Below are positions 17,582 to 26,378 of a stretch of 64,000 bases of DNA, piece by piece. The notes under the pieces were generated by a model. The model was not told the origin of the DNA. It saw nothing but the letters and a program-made list of their open reading frames with translations, and ran no database searches. The position numbers were made by a program, and so were the translations under genes. Source of the DNA: Candidatus Bathyarchaeota archaeon (GTDB taxonomy: Archaea; Thermoproteota; Bathyarchaeia; 40CM-2-53-6); the NCBI GenBank assembly GCA_005884195.1, contig VBBP01000052.1, forward strand, positions 1 to 64,000, read 5' to 3'. Each line of letters opens with the position of its first letter. Positions within the stretch are counted from its first letter, which is position 1.

Positions 17582-18113
17582 ATTTTACTTCAGAACATCA
17601 GTGAGATAAAGATGGTTTTCCTATCTCTTCTCCAACCGCTAGGCTGCGCATTCTACCGATGGACTGTCAGGTCAACGGTAATTTGATTTGTTGATCGGCG
17701 ACTCCCCGTCCCCCAAAAGCTTCTCAAATCCCCAATTTACTTACCTACTTTGCCGCGAACCAGATGAAGGAACTATTCGTAACGAACGTAGGCTCGCACA
17801 TGTGGCAGATGAATCATTCCGGATCGGACGTGGACCTTTTTGTTGCGGTTCTTGCTCCAACCAAGTCGATTCTTCGAGGCGAGTTCGACGATCAATCCAA
17901 GGTTGAATACTCGGGTCCAATGGATCGACAGTATCACGAGCTTGGTCGTATAGTAGACCAAGTCTTGAGGAACAACTGGAACTATCTGAGCGGAGTCATG
18001 AGCCCAATAATAGTCAAAGACTGGTCCCGTCTAGCGGACCTACGCCATCTTACAACTATGAACTACAGCAAGAGAGCGTATCACAGCATCAAGGGGTTAG
18101 CCCTGCACAATTA

Positions 18114-18121
18114 CGAAAAAT
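18114..18121 (+). repeat. Left 8-bp target-site duplication
   Basis: CGAAAAAT, repeated exactly at 18516-18523 at the two junctions of the inserted element. Confidence 0.7.
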
Positions 18122-18515
18122 GGGATTGTCAATTCTTCGGTTGCTGTTTGGTTATAGCTTCGGGCACCTCTAACTGTAATGTTCAAGGAATGGCTGATTA
18201 TCAAATTAGGCGGTCGTCGTATGAGCACGTCACATTGGGATGAGGGGAGTGACTCCGACTATGTGACGAGTCTGAACTTGGATAACCGGTTGGTTGGCCA
18301 CCGTAAATCCTTGCCTGGCAATGGGCCAAGCTACCACGCTATGGGCGTGAGGGGGCGGTTGAGGTTCGACCGTTCACTGCCAAGAAGAGACCATGTGTCT
18401 CTGAGGCGCAAGGGCTCTCAGGTGAAGCAATGAAGCGGAACCCGACGATGACGGTAATCCCCGGAGTCGATGAGAGCAAGTCAGGTCCTCGAGCAACCGA
18501 TGACTTGACAGAACC
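18122..18515. mobile_element. MITE-like non-autonomous element inside the nucleotidyltransferase gene
   Basis: The left end GGGATTGTCAATTCTTCGG and the reverse complement of the right end GGGTTCTGTCAAGTCATCGG align as imperfect terminal inverted repeats of about 24-25 bp; both end in TCGGTTGCT. They are flanked by an 8-bp direct repeat. The interior of about 345 nt has no transposase I can recognise; a short frame from 18179 encodes 84 unfamiliar residues. An 8-bp duplication and GG-TTCTGT-type ends resemble IS6-family elements, but the assignment is inference. Confidence 0.7.
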
Positions 18516-18523
18516 CGAAAAAT
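18516..18523 (+). repeat. Right 8-bp target-site duplication
   Basis: Second copy of CGAAAAAT. Its first C could also be the last base of the element, so the duplication is 7 or 8 bp. Confidence 0.7.
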
Positions 18524-19044
18524 ACATTATCAGCGAGCGAGACGATAGCGCAAAACGATGTAACACGATCGCACGAACAATCATCATGGGCTGCAAACTT
18601 CTACGCGAACGAATCATCGAATATCGACCCATAGCTGGGACCTCGCCAAAAGACATCCCGAAATTCATTGATGAACTAGATTTGGCATTGAAAGAGTCGC
18701 TCCTACCTGATAGTTCAGAACATGAAGACGAGTTGCGTGAGTTCCTTTATGATGTCCGGGTTTCCTCTCTCGCGGAAGAGCGAGACAAAGGGTAGCGTGG
18801 AGAGAAGCACCTTAAACTGTGTTATCAGGTGACTCGCATGTTTTCCGCATCATCGTCCGACGACCCGATAGATTCGTGGCCTATGGACCACAACCGAAAA
18901 ACCGGACAGCCCTTCGCAGATCGATATGCGTTAACATTTATCCCGAATAGCTAACGACAAATTCCGCAAGGATGCCTAAACCGCCCCTACGCGGTGCCCA
19001 GGATTGCCGGAAGGTTCCCCGTATTCGTCCCAACGACTAACCGT

Positions 19045-19986
19045 TTAGCCGAGGAGTCCGTTTTTGGTCAGCCTCTGCTTGGCATGCCTAAGCCTTGCCC
19101 GGGCTCTAGCGGTGACCAAGCCCAGTGGACCCAGCAACCCTACCGATCCGCCCAAAATTAAAAGCCAGAGAGAGAATGAGAGTGGCGGAAGACCTAGGCA
19201 GAAGGAACAGGCCCCGTTCGACCCGCCGGAACCATTGTTCGACCCTCCCGAGCCCCCGTTCGAGCCTCCATTAGAGCCTCCCGTTGCAGGCTCCCAGGCC
19301 GTGAAGGGATGAATCTCCCACTGACCTTCAGGATCCCAGTATACAAACCCCTGGATGTTTATGCGAGCATTTGAGGCGCAAGGAACAGGAATAGTGCAGG
19401 GCATCGGAACCCGGGCAATAGTATTATTGTTACAATTGTTGGTGGCTGGCCCACAATATCCCTTGACCATCCAGTCCTGGTCAATCTCCACATGAACAAA
19501 ACCGTTGTAAGATACTGACTCGTAAACATCCCCCGTGCTGTCGCACATGGTCTCGCCAAACGGGCCGCCCCCGTTGATCGGCCAGTAGTTGGCGGAACAA
19601 TCCCGAGTTTCGTAGAAATAGTTCTGGAGAGTCAAGTTGTCGACCTCTACGAAGGTGGAAACAGTTTGGCCATTAACATTTGCGAGGCTGCAGGGAGGCG
19701 AGAGTGCCCTCTTGTAGGGAACTCCCCCAGCCGAACCGTTGATTTGGTACTGGCTACCTTGGAGGGACTGAGACGGATAAGCGGAACCGAGAACTGTAGA
19801 GATTGTGACAATGGTTGCAGTGCAAGATACGCTCTGGTTCCAAGAGGCAACCGAAGTCGGGCTAAGCTTGTTCTCCAAGACCCCGGAAGTCCTAGCTGGC
19901 CCCAGCCACCCCAGAAGCAATAGGAGGCACAGAGCGACCGCACCGACTCTAAGACGGCCAGCGATGATTGGTTTCAGTTTCAGCAA
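19045..19986 (-). CDS. Secreted, membrane-anchored surface protein with Gly/Ser/Asn linker
   Basis: The 313-residue protein has a signal peptide (residues 1-33, hydrophobic VGAVALCLLLLLGWLG) and an extracellular region with several Cys and NxT sequons. One segment, INIQGFVYWDPEGQWEIHP followed by FTAW, resembles a small beta domain found in many secreted archaeal proteins. A Gly/Ser/Asn-rich repeat linker (about 238-262) leads to a C-terminal membrane span (about 272-295) and a basic tail. It should sit on the outer face of the membrane. Ligand unknown. Confidence 0.75.
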   Translation of the reverse strand: MLKLKPIIAGRLRVGAVALCLLLLLGWLGPARTSGVLENKLSPTSVASWNQSVSCTATIVTISTVLGSAYPSQSLQGSQYQINGSAGGVPYKRALSPPCSLANVNGQTVSTFVEVDNLTLQNYFYETRDCSANYWPINGGGPFGETMCDSTGDVYESVSYNGFVHVEIDQDWMVKGYCGPATNNCNNNTIARVPMPCTIPVPCASNARINIQGFVYWDPEGQWEIHPFTAWEPATGGSNGGSNGGSGGSNNGSGGSNGACSFCLGLPPLSFSLWLLILGGSVGLLGPLGLVTARARARLRHAKQRLTKNGLLG

Positions 19987-20174
19987 CCTCAGACATCCGT
20001 GCGCCCAGGACGGAGCACGCCAGAAGGATGTTGTATTTCCTTGGTCCGCCCGATGTTACTCGATCTATCTCTATACGAGGCTTAAGCTCTACTGTCTCCA
20101 TAAGAAAACATGATTGGTTTCAACTCAGATCGCTTCTTCGATAAATCCGCGAGCAGACTGTTATTTTCCTGGGC

Positions 20175-21695
20175 TTACTTGTGGGCAAAGAAGATAGTTA
20201 GCGGTTCTTCCTTCGAGTCGATTCTTCCAAAGCCAAATCTAACCATCTGAATGACACTCCCTACGTGTTCCCCAAGCAAGTTCGTCTCGCCAAACCCTCG
20301 GGTCCTTGTAGCATCTGGCATAACCACCTCACACGAGACATGTTGGTCGTCAGGAACCCACTGGAGCAAAGGTGCTTTGAGCTCCCGAGCCTTCGCGTAC
20401 TCCTGGCTGTGAAAAGTTGCCTTGACCAAATCGGGATTAATTGAATGAATCTCTACATTGAACAGCTCCATCAGCCGCACAACCTTCGACTTCTCGAACA
20501 CCTGAAGATCGGTTCCAGACAGCCAGATGCGTGCTACACCGTCGTGGGGTACAACTTTCAATGTGCGGTTTCCAAGCGATGGAAGTTCCGGATGAAGAGG
20601 CAGATGCGCTTCGAAGGCTTGCAATACACTGTCCACATCCATAGGGACAGGATTAGGAATGAAATTGTACCTGTGAGCTAGCTTGTCAATTTCCTTGCGA
20701 TTGGCAGCGTTGATATTGTCCCAACTCAACGTTGCGTCCACTGGACGAGCGCCCATCTCGTGGACGATCTTTCTCAGCGCCTCAGGCGAGTATCCCCTCC
20801 TCCTGAGAGATGCTACAGTTGGAATTCTTGGATCATCGAATCCATCAACGAGTCCATCTTCTAGCTCTTTCACCATCTCTGACTTGCTAAGCTTGAAGCC
20901 TATCATCTTCAAGCGTCCATACTCGATCGCTTCAGGATACGACCAGCCCATGTGCTTGTAGAGGAAAGTCTGTCGAACCGCGTTGGTCAAATGCTCCTTA
21001 CCCCGAATGATATGAGTAACTCCCATCAGATGATCGTCTACCGCAGCTGAGAAATTGTAAAGCGGCCAGACCCGATACTTCGACCCGACTCGAGGATGAG
21101 GATATTTCTCCGGATCTATGATTCGAAATGCTGGCCAATCTCGAACCGCCGGATTCGGGTGAGTTGTCTCCGTCTTGACACGAACTACCGCTTCTCCTTC
21201 CGTTAGCCCTCCACTCAGCATCTTGTGCCACTGGTCAAGATTCTCGGTGGGACTCTTCGATCTATGTGGACAGGCACGGCCTGACTCGATTATCGCCTTG
21301 AACTGGTCAGGCTCACAGGTACAGACAAACGCGAATCCTTGTCCCAGCGCCTTCTCTGAATACTCGTAGTAAATCGGGACCCTATCGCTCATGATGTATT
21401 CCTCGTCCCACTGGCAACCCAGCCACTTCACATCTTTCTCAATCTGTGCATAGTACTCGAGAACCGACCTCTTCAGTCTCGGATCCGTATCTTCGAAACG
21501 AAGTATGAACTTCCCCTTGTACATCCTCGCATAATCATGCGAGAGAAACACAGCGCGTAGAGAACCTATGTGGAGTACGAAGTCAGGATTCGGAGCAAAC
21601 CGGGTTACGATCTGGGAATACTTGTCCGCGTTTGGGAGAGGAGCCAGACTCTTGGCATCGGTCGATCCAACAGCGGGTCCTTTCTGCGATGACAT
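20175..21695 (-). CDS. gltX: Glutamyl-tRNA synthetase, archaeal type
   Basis: At 506 residues this is a class I synthetase with HIGH-type HIGSLRA, the glutamate/ATP pocket ILRFEDTDPRLKRS, and KMSKS-type FKLSKSE. The C-terminal half is the beta-barrel anticodon domain found in archaeal GluRS/GlnRS. Only about 40 residues precede the HIGH motif, whereas archaeal enzymes commonly carry around 90, so the N-terminal extension is missing or reduced. It ends the lipid operon, downstream of the mevalonate decarboxylase. Confidence 0.93.
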   Translation of the reverse strand: MSSQKGPAVGSTDAKSLAPLPNADKYSQIVTRFAPNPDFVLHIGSLRAVFLSHDYARMYKGKFILRFEDTDPRLKRSVLEYYAQIEKDVKWLGCQWDEEYIMSDRVPIYYEYSEKALGQGFAFVCTCEPDQFKAIIESGRACPHRSKSPTENLDQWHKMLSGGLTEGEAVVRVKTETTHPNPAVRDWPAFRIIDPEKYPHPRVGSKYRVWPLYNFSAAVDDHLMGVTHIIRGKEHLTNAVRQTFLYKHMGWSYPEAIEYGRLKMIGFKLSKSEMVKELEDGLVDGFDDPRIPTVASLRRRGYSPEALRKIVHEMGARPVDATLSWDNINAANRKEIDKLAHRYNFIPNPVPMDVDSVLQAFEAHLPLHPELPSLGNRTLKVVPHDGVARIWLSGTDLQVFEKSKVVRLMELFNVEIHSINPDLVKATFHSQEYAKARELKAPLLQWVPDDQHVSCEVVMPDATRTRGFGETNLLGEHVGSVIQMVRFGFGRIDSKEEPLTIFFAHK

Positions 21696-21734
21696 CCGAG
21701 CTTCTTATTCTCACAACTCAAACGGATTGAGTGG

Positions 21735-22703
21735 TTAGAAAAGGTGCTTGTCGATGATCTCAGCGGGTCCACCTGGCTCCGAGACGAAGATGTTGTTTGT
21801 AATCTTGCTGAGATTTCTTCGGACCGACCGGGTAGCATCTGGCGTAGTGTTGACGAACACCGATGGGCCAGTGTCTAGCGAGAACCAAACCGGGAGCTCG
21901 TCTTCCTTTCGAAGTCTTCTCACCTCTCGGATGATTTCGATAGATAGTGAACTGAGCAGAATCAATCCCTCCTTACCTGTCATGGTAACTGCATGCAGGT
22001 TCAACGTGTCTTCTTCAGCTAGCTTTCCAATGGATTCCACGTCCTTCTGTGAAATCGCACGTTTCATCCGTGGAAGAATACTTCTAAGGTAAACTAGTCG
22101 TGGTTTGAAAAATGGGGACTTGACAGCGTCAGCGTGAGCGCTATCCGTTTTGATTTCTGACTCTATCGGAACAATTATCGTTCTTAGTTTGATGGAGCTA
22201 GCAGGTGCAAGCTCTTCCGCATAGGAACGACCGTTTCTGTTCGCGTACCAAATGGAGAAACCCCCGGCTAAACTGCGTGAAGCAGAACCAGCGCCCAATC
22301 TAACAACTTCAGAAAGCTCAGGCGTCTTGATGTCCAGATCCAACGCTCTTGCCGTTGCGAGTCCCAACGCCGCGAATCCAGAGGCTGAGAATCCCAGTCC
22401 CTTGCCCTTGACGTCAGGGTTTCTGGATTCTACTCTTGCTTTCACGGACCTCAGAGGAGACGAGTGTCGGAGATGGTTAACGACCGCCAACACTCTATGC
22501 TGTTCCTTCCGTGAAGGTGACTTGCCGTTTATCCTGATACGATCATCAGCGAACTCTCGGCTGAACGCTACTGTCGTAATCGTGGGAAGCGCTTTCATGC
22601 ACACGGATATGCTGTCGTGAAATGGCAGCCGCAGTCTCTCGTTCCGGAGACCATGGTATTTCACGAGCCCTTGAATCGCATAAGCGCGAGCGGAACTCTT
22701 CAA
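21735..22703 (-). CDS. Mevalonate-pathway decarboxylase (diphospho- or phosphomevalonate decarboxylase)
   Basis: This 322-residue GHMP-fold enzyme has IQGLVKYHGLRNERLRLPFH near the start, the ATP loop GKGLGFSASGFAALGLA, GSASRSLAGG, and the catalytic-Asp motif SLDTGPSVFVN. The IQGLVKYHG form resembles the haloarchaeal phosphomevalonate decarboxylase as I recall it, so the substrate (mono- or diphosphomevalonate) is uncertain. It provides isopentenyl units for ether lipids. It sits 9 nt after G1P dehydrogenase in the lipid operon. Confidence 0.85.
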   Translation of the reverse strand: MKSSARAYAIQGLVKYHGLRNERLRLPFHDSISVCMKALPTITTVAFSREFADDRIRINGKSPSRKEQHRVLAVVNHLRHSSPLRSVKARVESRNPDVKGKGLGFSASGFAALGLATARALDLDIKTPELSEVVRLGAGSASRSLAGGFSIWYANRNGRSYAEELAPASSIKLRTIIVPIESEIKTDSAHADAVKSPFFKPRLVYLRSILPRMKRAISQKDVESIGKLAEEDTLNLHAVTMTGKEGLILLSSLSIEIIREVRRLRKEDELPVWFSLDTGPSVFVNTTPDATRSVRRNLSKITNNIFVSEPGGPAEIIDKHLF

Positions 22704-22712
22704 TGCCTTACC

Positions 22713-23786
22713 TTACCCAATGACGCCTGTAGTCCGAGCGACCTTCTCCGCCGCAGCCTCAGCCACTCCCGTCTCACCGAGAATAGTATATCGTTCTGGA
22801 CGCAGACTATGAGCCAGCGTCAGGGCCCTCACCAATTGTTCAGAGGAGACGTTAAGCTCCTTAGCAGTTGAGGGCGCTCCAATCTCCTTCAGAAATGCTC
22901 GAATTGCTTCCCAGTTAGACCCTTGGAGATAAGCGCACAAGATTGCGCCAACACCGGTTCTCTCCCCGTGCAGACTCGTCTCACCGGCCACAATGTCAAG
23001 GGCATGACTGAACAAGTGTTCCGACCCACTGCAAGGTCTGGAGCTCCCCGCTATGCTCATTGCCACACCGCAACTTATGAGCGCCTCTACCACTGTTCTG
23101 ACGCCTTCGATGTTTCGCTTGAGGATCTCCTTAGCGTTCTTGGTAACAAGCTCAGCGCTCATGAGTGCGAGTTCGGCTGCGTAGTCGCCGTAGTACTCGT
23201 TCTTCAGTTTGTGGGCGAGCTGCCAGTCCTTAACAGCTGTAAACTTGGCAACGATGTCCGCGCAGCCTGCCGCCAGCAAGTTGTAGGGTGAATCGGCTAT
23301 GACACCGATATCGGTGAGGATTGCGACCGGTGCTTGTGCCCTGATCGAGTAGGGCCTCGAGCCGCCCTTGATCGAAGCGTAGGGACTTGCGATTCCGTCG
23401 TGGCTTCCTGCTGTTGGAATGCTCATGAAGGGAACAGAGGCTTTGGCTGATGCGAGTTTTGCCACGTCGATATCCTTGCCGCCACCAACGCCTAGGACAA
23501 TCGAAGCCTTTGTGCGCTTAATCGATCCTATGACCTGAGTTACGACCACCTCAGTTGATTCTTTGACTATAACATGGTCCACTTTCAGACCGGCCTTTAC
23601 AACTGATTTCGCAACAGGTTCGCCAGCAATAGGATAAGTTAGTGGTCCTGAAACTACGAGGGCCATACCGGTGTAGCCAAGTCGTGAGCAGACCTCCCCG
23701 ATTCGGCCGAGAACATTCTTGCCCACTATGACCTCTCGTGGAAGCTGCATGTAGTGTAAGGACTCGTCTGCTTCCATGGCTTTCAC
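22713..23786 (-). CDS. egsA: sn-Glycerol-1-phosphate dehydrogenase
   Basis: The 357-residue protein has the NAD(P) loop LGVGGGKDIDVAK and SIPTAGSHDGIASPYAS. The Zn ligands are Asp in GCADIVAK and His in SEHLFSHAL and LHGERTGVG. It reduces dihydroxyacetone phosphate to G1P, the stereo-defining step of archaeal lipids. Its ATG overlaps the DUF2070 stop by 4 nt (ATGA), implying coupled translation. Confidence 0.95.
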   Translation of the reverse strand: MKAMEADESLHYMQLPREVIVGKNVLGRIGEVCSRLGYTGMALVVSGPLTYPIAGEPVAKSVVKAGLKVDHVIVKESTEVVVTQVIGSIKRTKASIVLGVGGGKDIDVAKLASAKASVPFMSIPTAGSHDGIASPYASIKGGSRPYSIRAQAPVAILTDIGVIADSPYNLLAAGCADIVAKFTAVKDWQLAHKLKNEYYGDYAAELALMSAELVTKNAKEILKRNIEGVRTVVEALISCGVAMSIAGSSRPCSGSEHLFSHALDIVAGETSLHGERTGVGAILCAYLQGSNWEAIRAFLKEIGAPSTAKELNVSSEQLVRALTLAHSLRPERYTILGETGVAEAAAEKVARTTGVIG

Positions 23787-25615
23787 GGGAAGAACAGAAT
23801 TGCTAGTGTGACCGCAAGGGTTAGCGCTTCGAGCAAATAGAATTGGCGTGCAATTCGTCTTGCAATGTGGCCCACGAAACCAGTGATGGTCTGAAAAGTC
23901 TCTGACCCGAGTACCCGCACTTCAATAGCGAATCTCGAAAAACCCGCTGTAGACTCTTCCATCGATGCCACCGCGCGCTGAACCGTTTCCCTCACCTTCT
24001 GGGTCAACAGTCCAAGATCAAGATGGGCTCCAACAGGGTAGTATCCGAGATTTGACCGGACAAGCCCTGTTACTAGGTGCGTGTCGGTTGTCATTATTTC
24101 GCCGTCTGCTACTCCGATCGTCTCAAGAGCCTCCAGAATTGTCTCTCTCACTCCCGTATGCATGTTATTCCCGTCAATGGTCAAATAGGCAACGACCTGG
24201 CTCCCGTTCCGGACTACCAAGGAGGAAAGTCCGCCTGGACCGATCCCGTCTTCAAGCCGGAACTCTTCCAGGGGGTCCGCCGCTGACCCTGCACTGAACG
24301 GTGATCTTCTAGAGAGAGCCAGCTGGTCCAGCACTTTGACTGACGCCTCAACGAGCCTTCGTGCCTGGCCGGGGCTTATTGAGGTTTGATTTGAAAGGCT
24401 ATTGTGGGCGTCTGCGACAATGGTCGTCAGACCGCGTGCTTGCGCTTCCCGCTCGATCTCACGGGCAACCTCAGAAGGCAAATCTTCCGTGTCCGTAGGC
24501 GACAGCGTCAGCGTAAGAAACGCAACATTACCAAAGACCTGACCGGATGCCTTGGCCTCGCCTACCACCGATCTGACCATGGCGCTAGACTCGCGAACAG
24601 ATGCTCCGACAGGATATTCGGCCACAACCTTCTCAATGACCCTCTGAACATCCCCTTGCGAGACGATATTCAACTGATGATTAGAGATCCCGTGCGGGAC
24701 CTGGACAATCCCTCCCCTCGAACTCTCAAGAGAGGCTTTCAAACGGGAAGGGAGACCTCCACTTCCAAGATCACGATAAGGTCCTGGATGGAAGTTCGAC
24801 ACCACAACGCAGCCTATCGATCCCTTCGCGCCAGTGAAGCCGAGAATCGAGCCCTCGATCGTTCCATTCGTCCCTAGCGCGCCAAGTCGTTTTTCAAGGG
24901 GTTCAGGCTCAGACTTTAGCCAGTGTTGGAGGAACACCCTGAAGAGGGTCATCGGGGAATCCCGAACTTCCGGTGTGCCCGAATGTTCTACGTTGCGTAT
25001 GATCCTTGACACGCCAGCAGCCGAGAGAACGATTCCTACCAAGACTGCCGCTGTTCCGTGGATGATTAGACCACTGTCAACAATTGTCAGACCAACACTT
25101 GGACCGAAGATCGAAAGGGATCGGATCGAGAGAATAGGCGGCAGTGCGGAGGCCACGAATTTCTTCCAAGACGGCACCGATGAAATGGAGGCAATTGTGA
25201 GAAACCGAATGGGCAGGGACAAGGCCAGCACAACGAAGAATCCATCAACCCATAATGCGTTATTCGAAGCCGCCGTCCCGGCTGTCGCCCCGAGCGGCAA
25301 TGCCAATATGAGGAGGAACCACGATAGAGTTTCAAGTCCAATGAGCCGTCGAAAGTTCAGAACTTTGTCGCCGTGAAGAATCATTGTTGAATTCAGGGCT
25401 TCGCCGACGATGGTCGGAATCACGACCGCAATCAAGGGGAATAACAGTGCAGCTTGGAGACCAATTCCCGCTAACGGGAGAGAAAGAACCGATGAAAGTA
25501 ATCCTAGGGTCAATAGAACGGAGACAACTTCCGGCGTCGATGGAAAGCCCACTCTTCGTATGAAATTGAAAGCTCCAACGGTACCACCTACGCCTCTAGT
25601 AGTCTCTTGGGTCAC
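23783..25615 (-). CDS. DUF2070 family membrane protein
   Basis: The 610-residue protein has about six membrane spans in the first 210 residues and a final span at the C terminus. Between them is a cytoplasmic domain with VVVSNFHPGPYRDLGSGGLP and VADAHNSLSNQ, the hallmark HPGP and DAHN motifs of archaeal DUF2070. The conserved His/Asp residues suggest a hydrolase active site. Its position between GGGPS and G1P dehydrogenase, overlapping the latter, suggests a role in isoprenoid-lipid handling. That is guilt by association. Confidence 0.85.
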   Translation of the reverse strand: MTQETTRGVGGTVGAFNFIRRVGFPSTPEVVSVLLTLGLLSSVLSLPLAGIGLQAALLFPLIAVVIPTIVGEALNSTMILHGDKVLNFRRLIGLETLSWFLLILALPLGATAGTAASNNALWVDGFFVVLALSLPIRFLTIASISSVPSWKKFVASALPPILSIRSLSIFGPSVGLTIVDSGLIIHGTAAVLVGIVLSAAGVSRIIRNVEHSGTPEVRDSPMTLFRVFLQHWLKSEPEPLEKRLGALGTNGTIEGSILGFTGAKGSIGCVVVSNFHPGPYRDLGSGGLPSRLKASLESSRGGIVQVPHGISNHQLNIVSQGDVQRVIEKVVAEYPVGASVRESSAMVRSVVGEAKASGQVFGNVAFLTLTLSPTDTEDLPSEVAREIEREAQARGLTTIVADAHNSLSNQTSISPGQARRLVEASVKVLDQLALSRRSPFSAGSAADPLEEFRLEDGIGPGGLSSLVVRNGSQVVAYLTIDGNNMHTGVRETILEALETIGVADGEIMTTDTHLVTGLVRSNLGYYPVGAHLDLGLLTQKVRETVQRAVASMEESTAGFSRFAIEVRVLGSETFQTITGFVGHIARRIARQFYLLEALTLAVTLAILFFP

Positions 25616-25625
25616 GACGTATCCA

Positions 25626-26366
25626 CTAGGCGCGTCTCATGGCGGACACGATTCCCTTAACTGGACCTGGCCCCTGTTGCTCAAGCAGAGTTCCCGTCAC
25701 TATGGCCGAGGCGCCCGCCTTAGCCAAGGCTCGTGCCCGGTCGGGGGTCCGGATGCCCCCTCCCACGATTACGGGAATGTCCAGGTCCGAGGAGACCTTG
25801 CGGACCATGCTCGTATCTACCGAATGTTCGGCCCCGCTGCCGGCTTCAAGGTAGACAAATCGCATCCCCAGATACTGGGCCGCAAGGGCATACGCAGCTG
25901 CCAGCTCGGGCTTGGAATACGGAATTCTGTTTGCTCTTCCGACGGCGCTCACAGCGGTCTTCGAGTCTCCCACTACCAGGTATCCGAGGGGAATCGGTTC
26001 GAGATTGAACCTCTTGACTGACGGAGCACCTTTCGCTTGGGCACGGATCAAAAATCGAGGAGTGGAAGAGTTGAGTAGAGACATGAAGAATATTGCATCG
26101 GCGAAACGACTCACTCCCGTGGGACCGTTTGGAAAGAGAATGACTGGGAGGTTGGTCAGCTTCTTGATTTTCTTCACCGTTCCGTCGAGTTGTTCAACTG
26201 AGCTGACAGTAGAGCCGCCCACCATTATGGCTGCTGTCCCCCAACTCTGTAGGTCTTCTAAGGATCTTGACAGACGTCCGGTAAACTTCTCGGGGTCAAT
26301 GAGCGATAAGTGAATGCAGCCTTGTTCTTCGATCGCGGCAAGTAAGGAAGATTCTACCGGTCCCAT
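25626..26366 (-). CDS. Geranylgeranylglyceryl phosphate synthase
   Basis: The 246-residue TIM-barrel prenyltransferase has HLSLIDPEKF (Mg-binding Asp), AIMVGGSTVSS, VILFPNGPTGVSRFADAIFF, YLEAGSGAEHSV and PVIVGGGIRTPDRA with VTGTLLEQ for phosphate binding. It joins geranylgeranyl diphosphate to G1P, forming the first ether bond of archaeal lipids. It lies 10 nt upstream of DUF2070 and 12 nt downstream of geranylgeranyl reductase in the same operon. Confidence 0.95.
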   Translation of the reverse strand: MGPVESSLLAAIEEQGCIHLSLIDPEKFTGRLSRSLEDLQSWGTAAIMVGGSTVSSVEQLDGTVKKIKKLTNLPVILFPNGPTGVSRFADAIFFMSLLNSSTPRFLIRAQAKGAPSVKRFNLEPIPLGYLVVGDSKTAVSAVGRANRIPYSKPELAAAYALAAQYLGMRFVYLEAGSGAEHSVDTSMVRKVSSDLDIPVIVGGGIRTPDRARALAKAGASAIVTGTLLEQQGPGPVKGIVSAMRRA

Positions 26367-26378
26367 TTGTCCCGCCTT

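Larger units (their letters stand above)
17764..18795 (+). pseudogene. Nucleotidyltransferase-domain protein gene split by an insertion
   Basis: The N-terminal half (17764-18121) encodes a polymerase-beta-like NTase, VGSHMWQMNHSGSDVDLFVAV, to AYHSIKGLALHNYEK. The matching C-terminal half lies at 18524-18795: YIISERDDSAKRCNTIARTI onward, with KESLLPDSSEHEDELREFLY. Deleting the 402 nt between the two CGAAAAAT copies joins the halves in frame (HNYEK-YIISER), giving about 209 residues, the order seen in archaeal/bacterial NTases of this type. Both halves retain sensible codons, so the break is recent. Confidence 0.75.

Noticed and set aside
18114..18523. The 402-nt insertion in the nucleotidyltransferase gene as another BHB intron
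   Set aside because: Across the ambiguous junctions no GAAA-type central helix can pair with the bases after the inner stem. Inverted ends plus an 8-bp direct repeat fit transposition much better.
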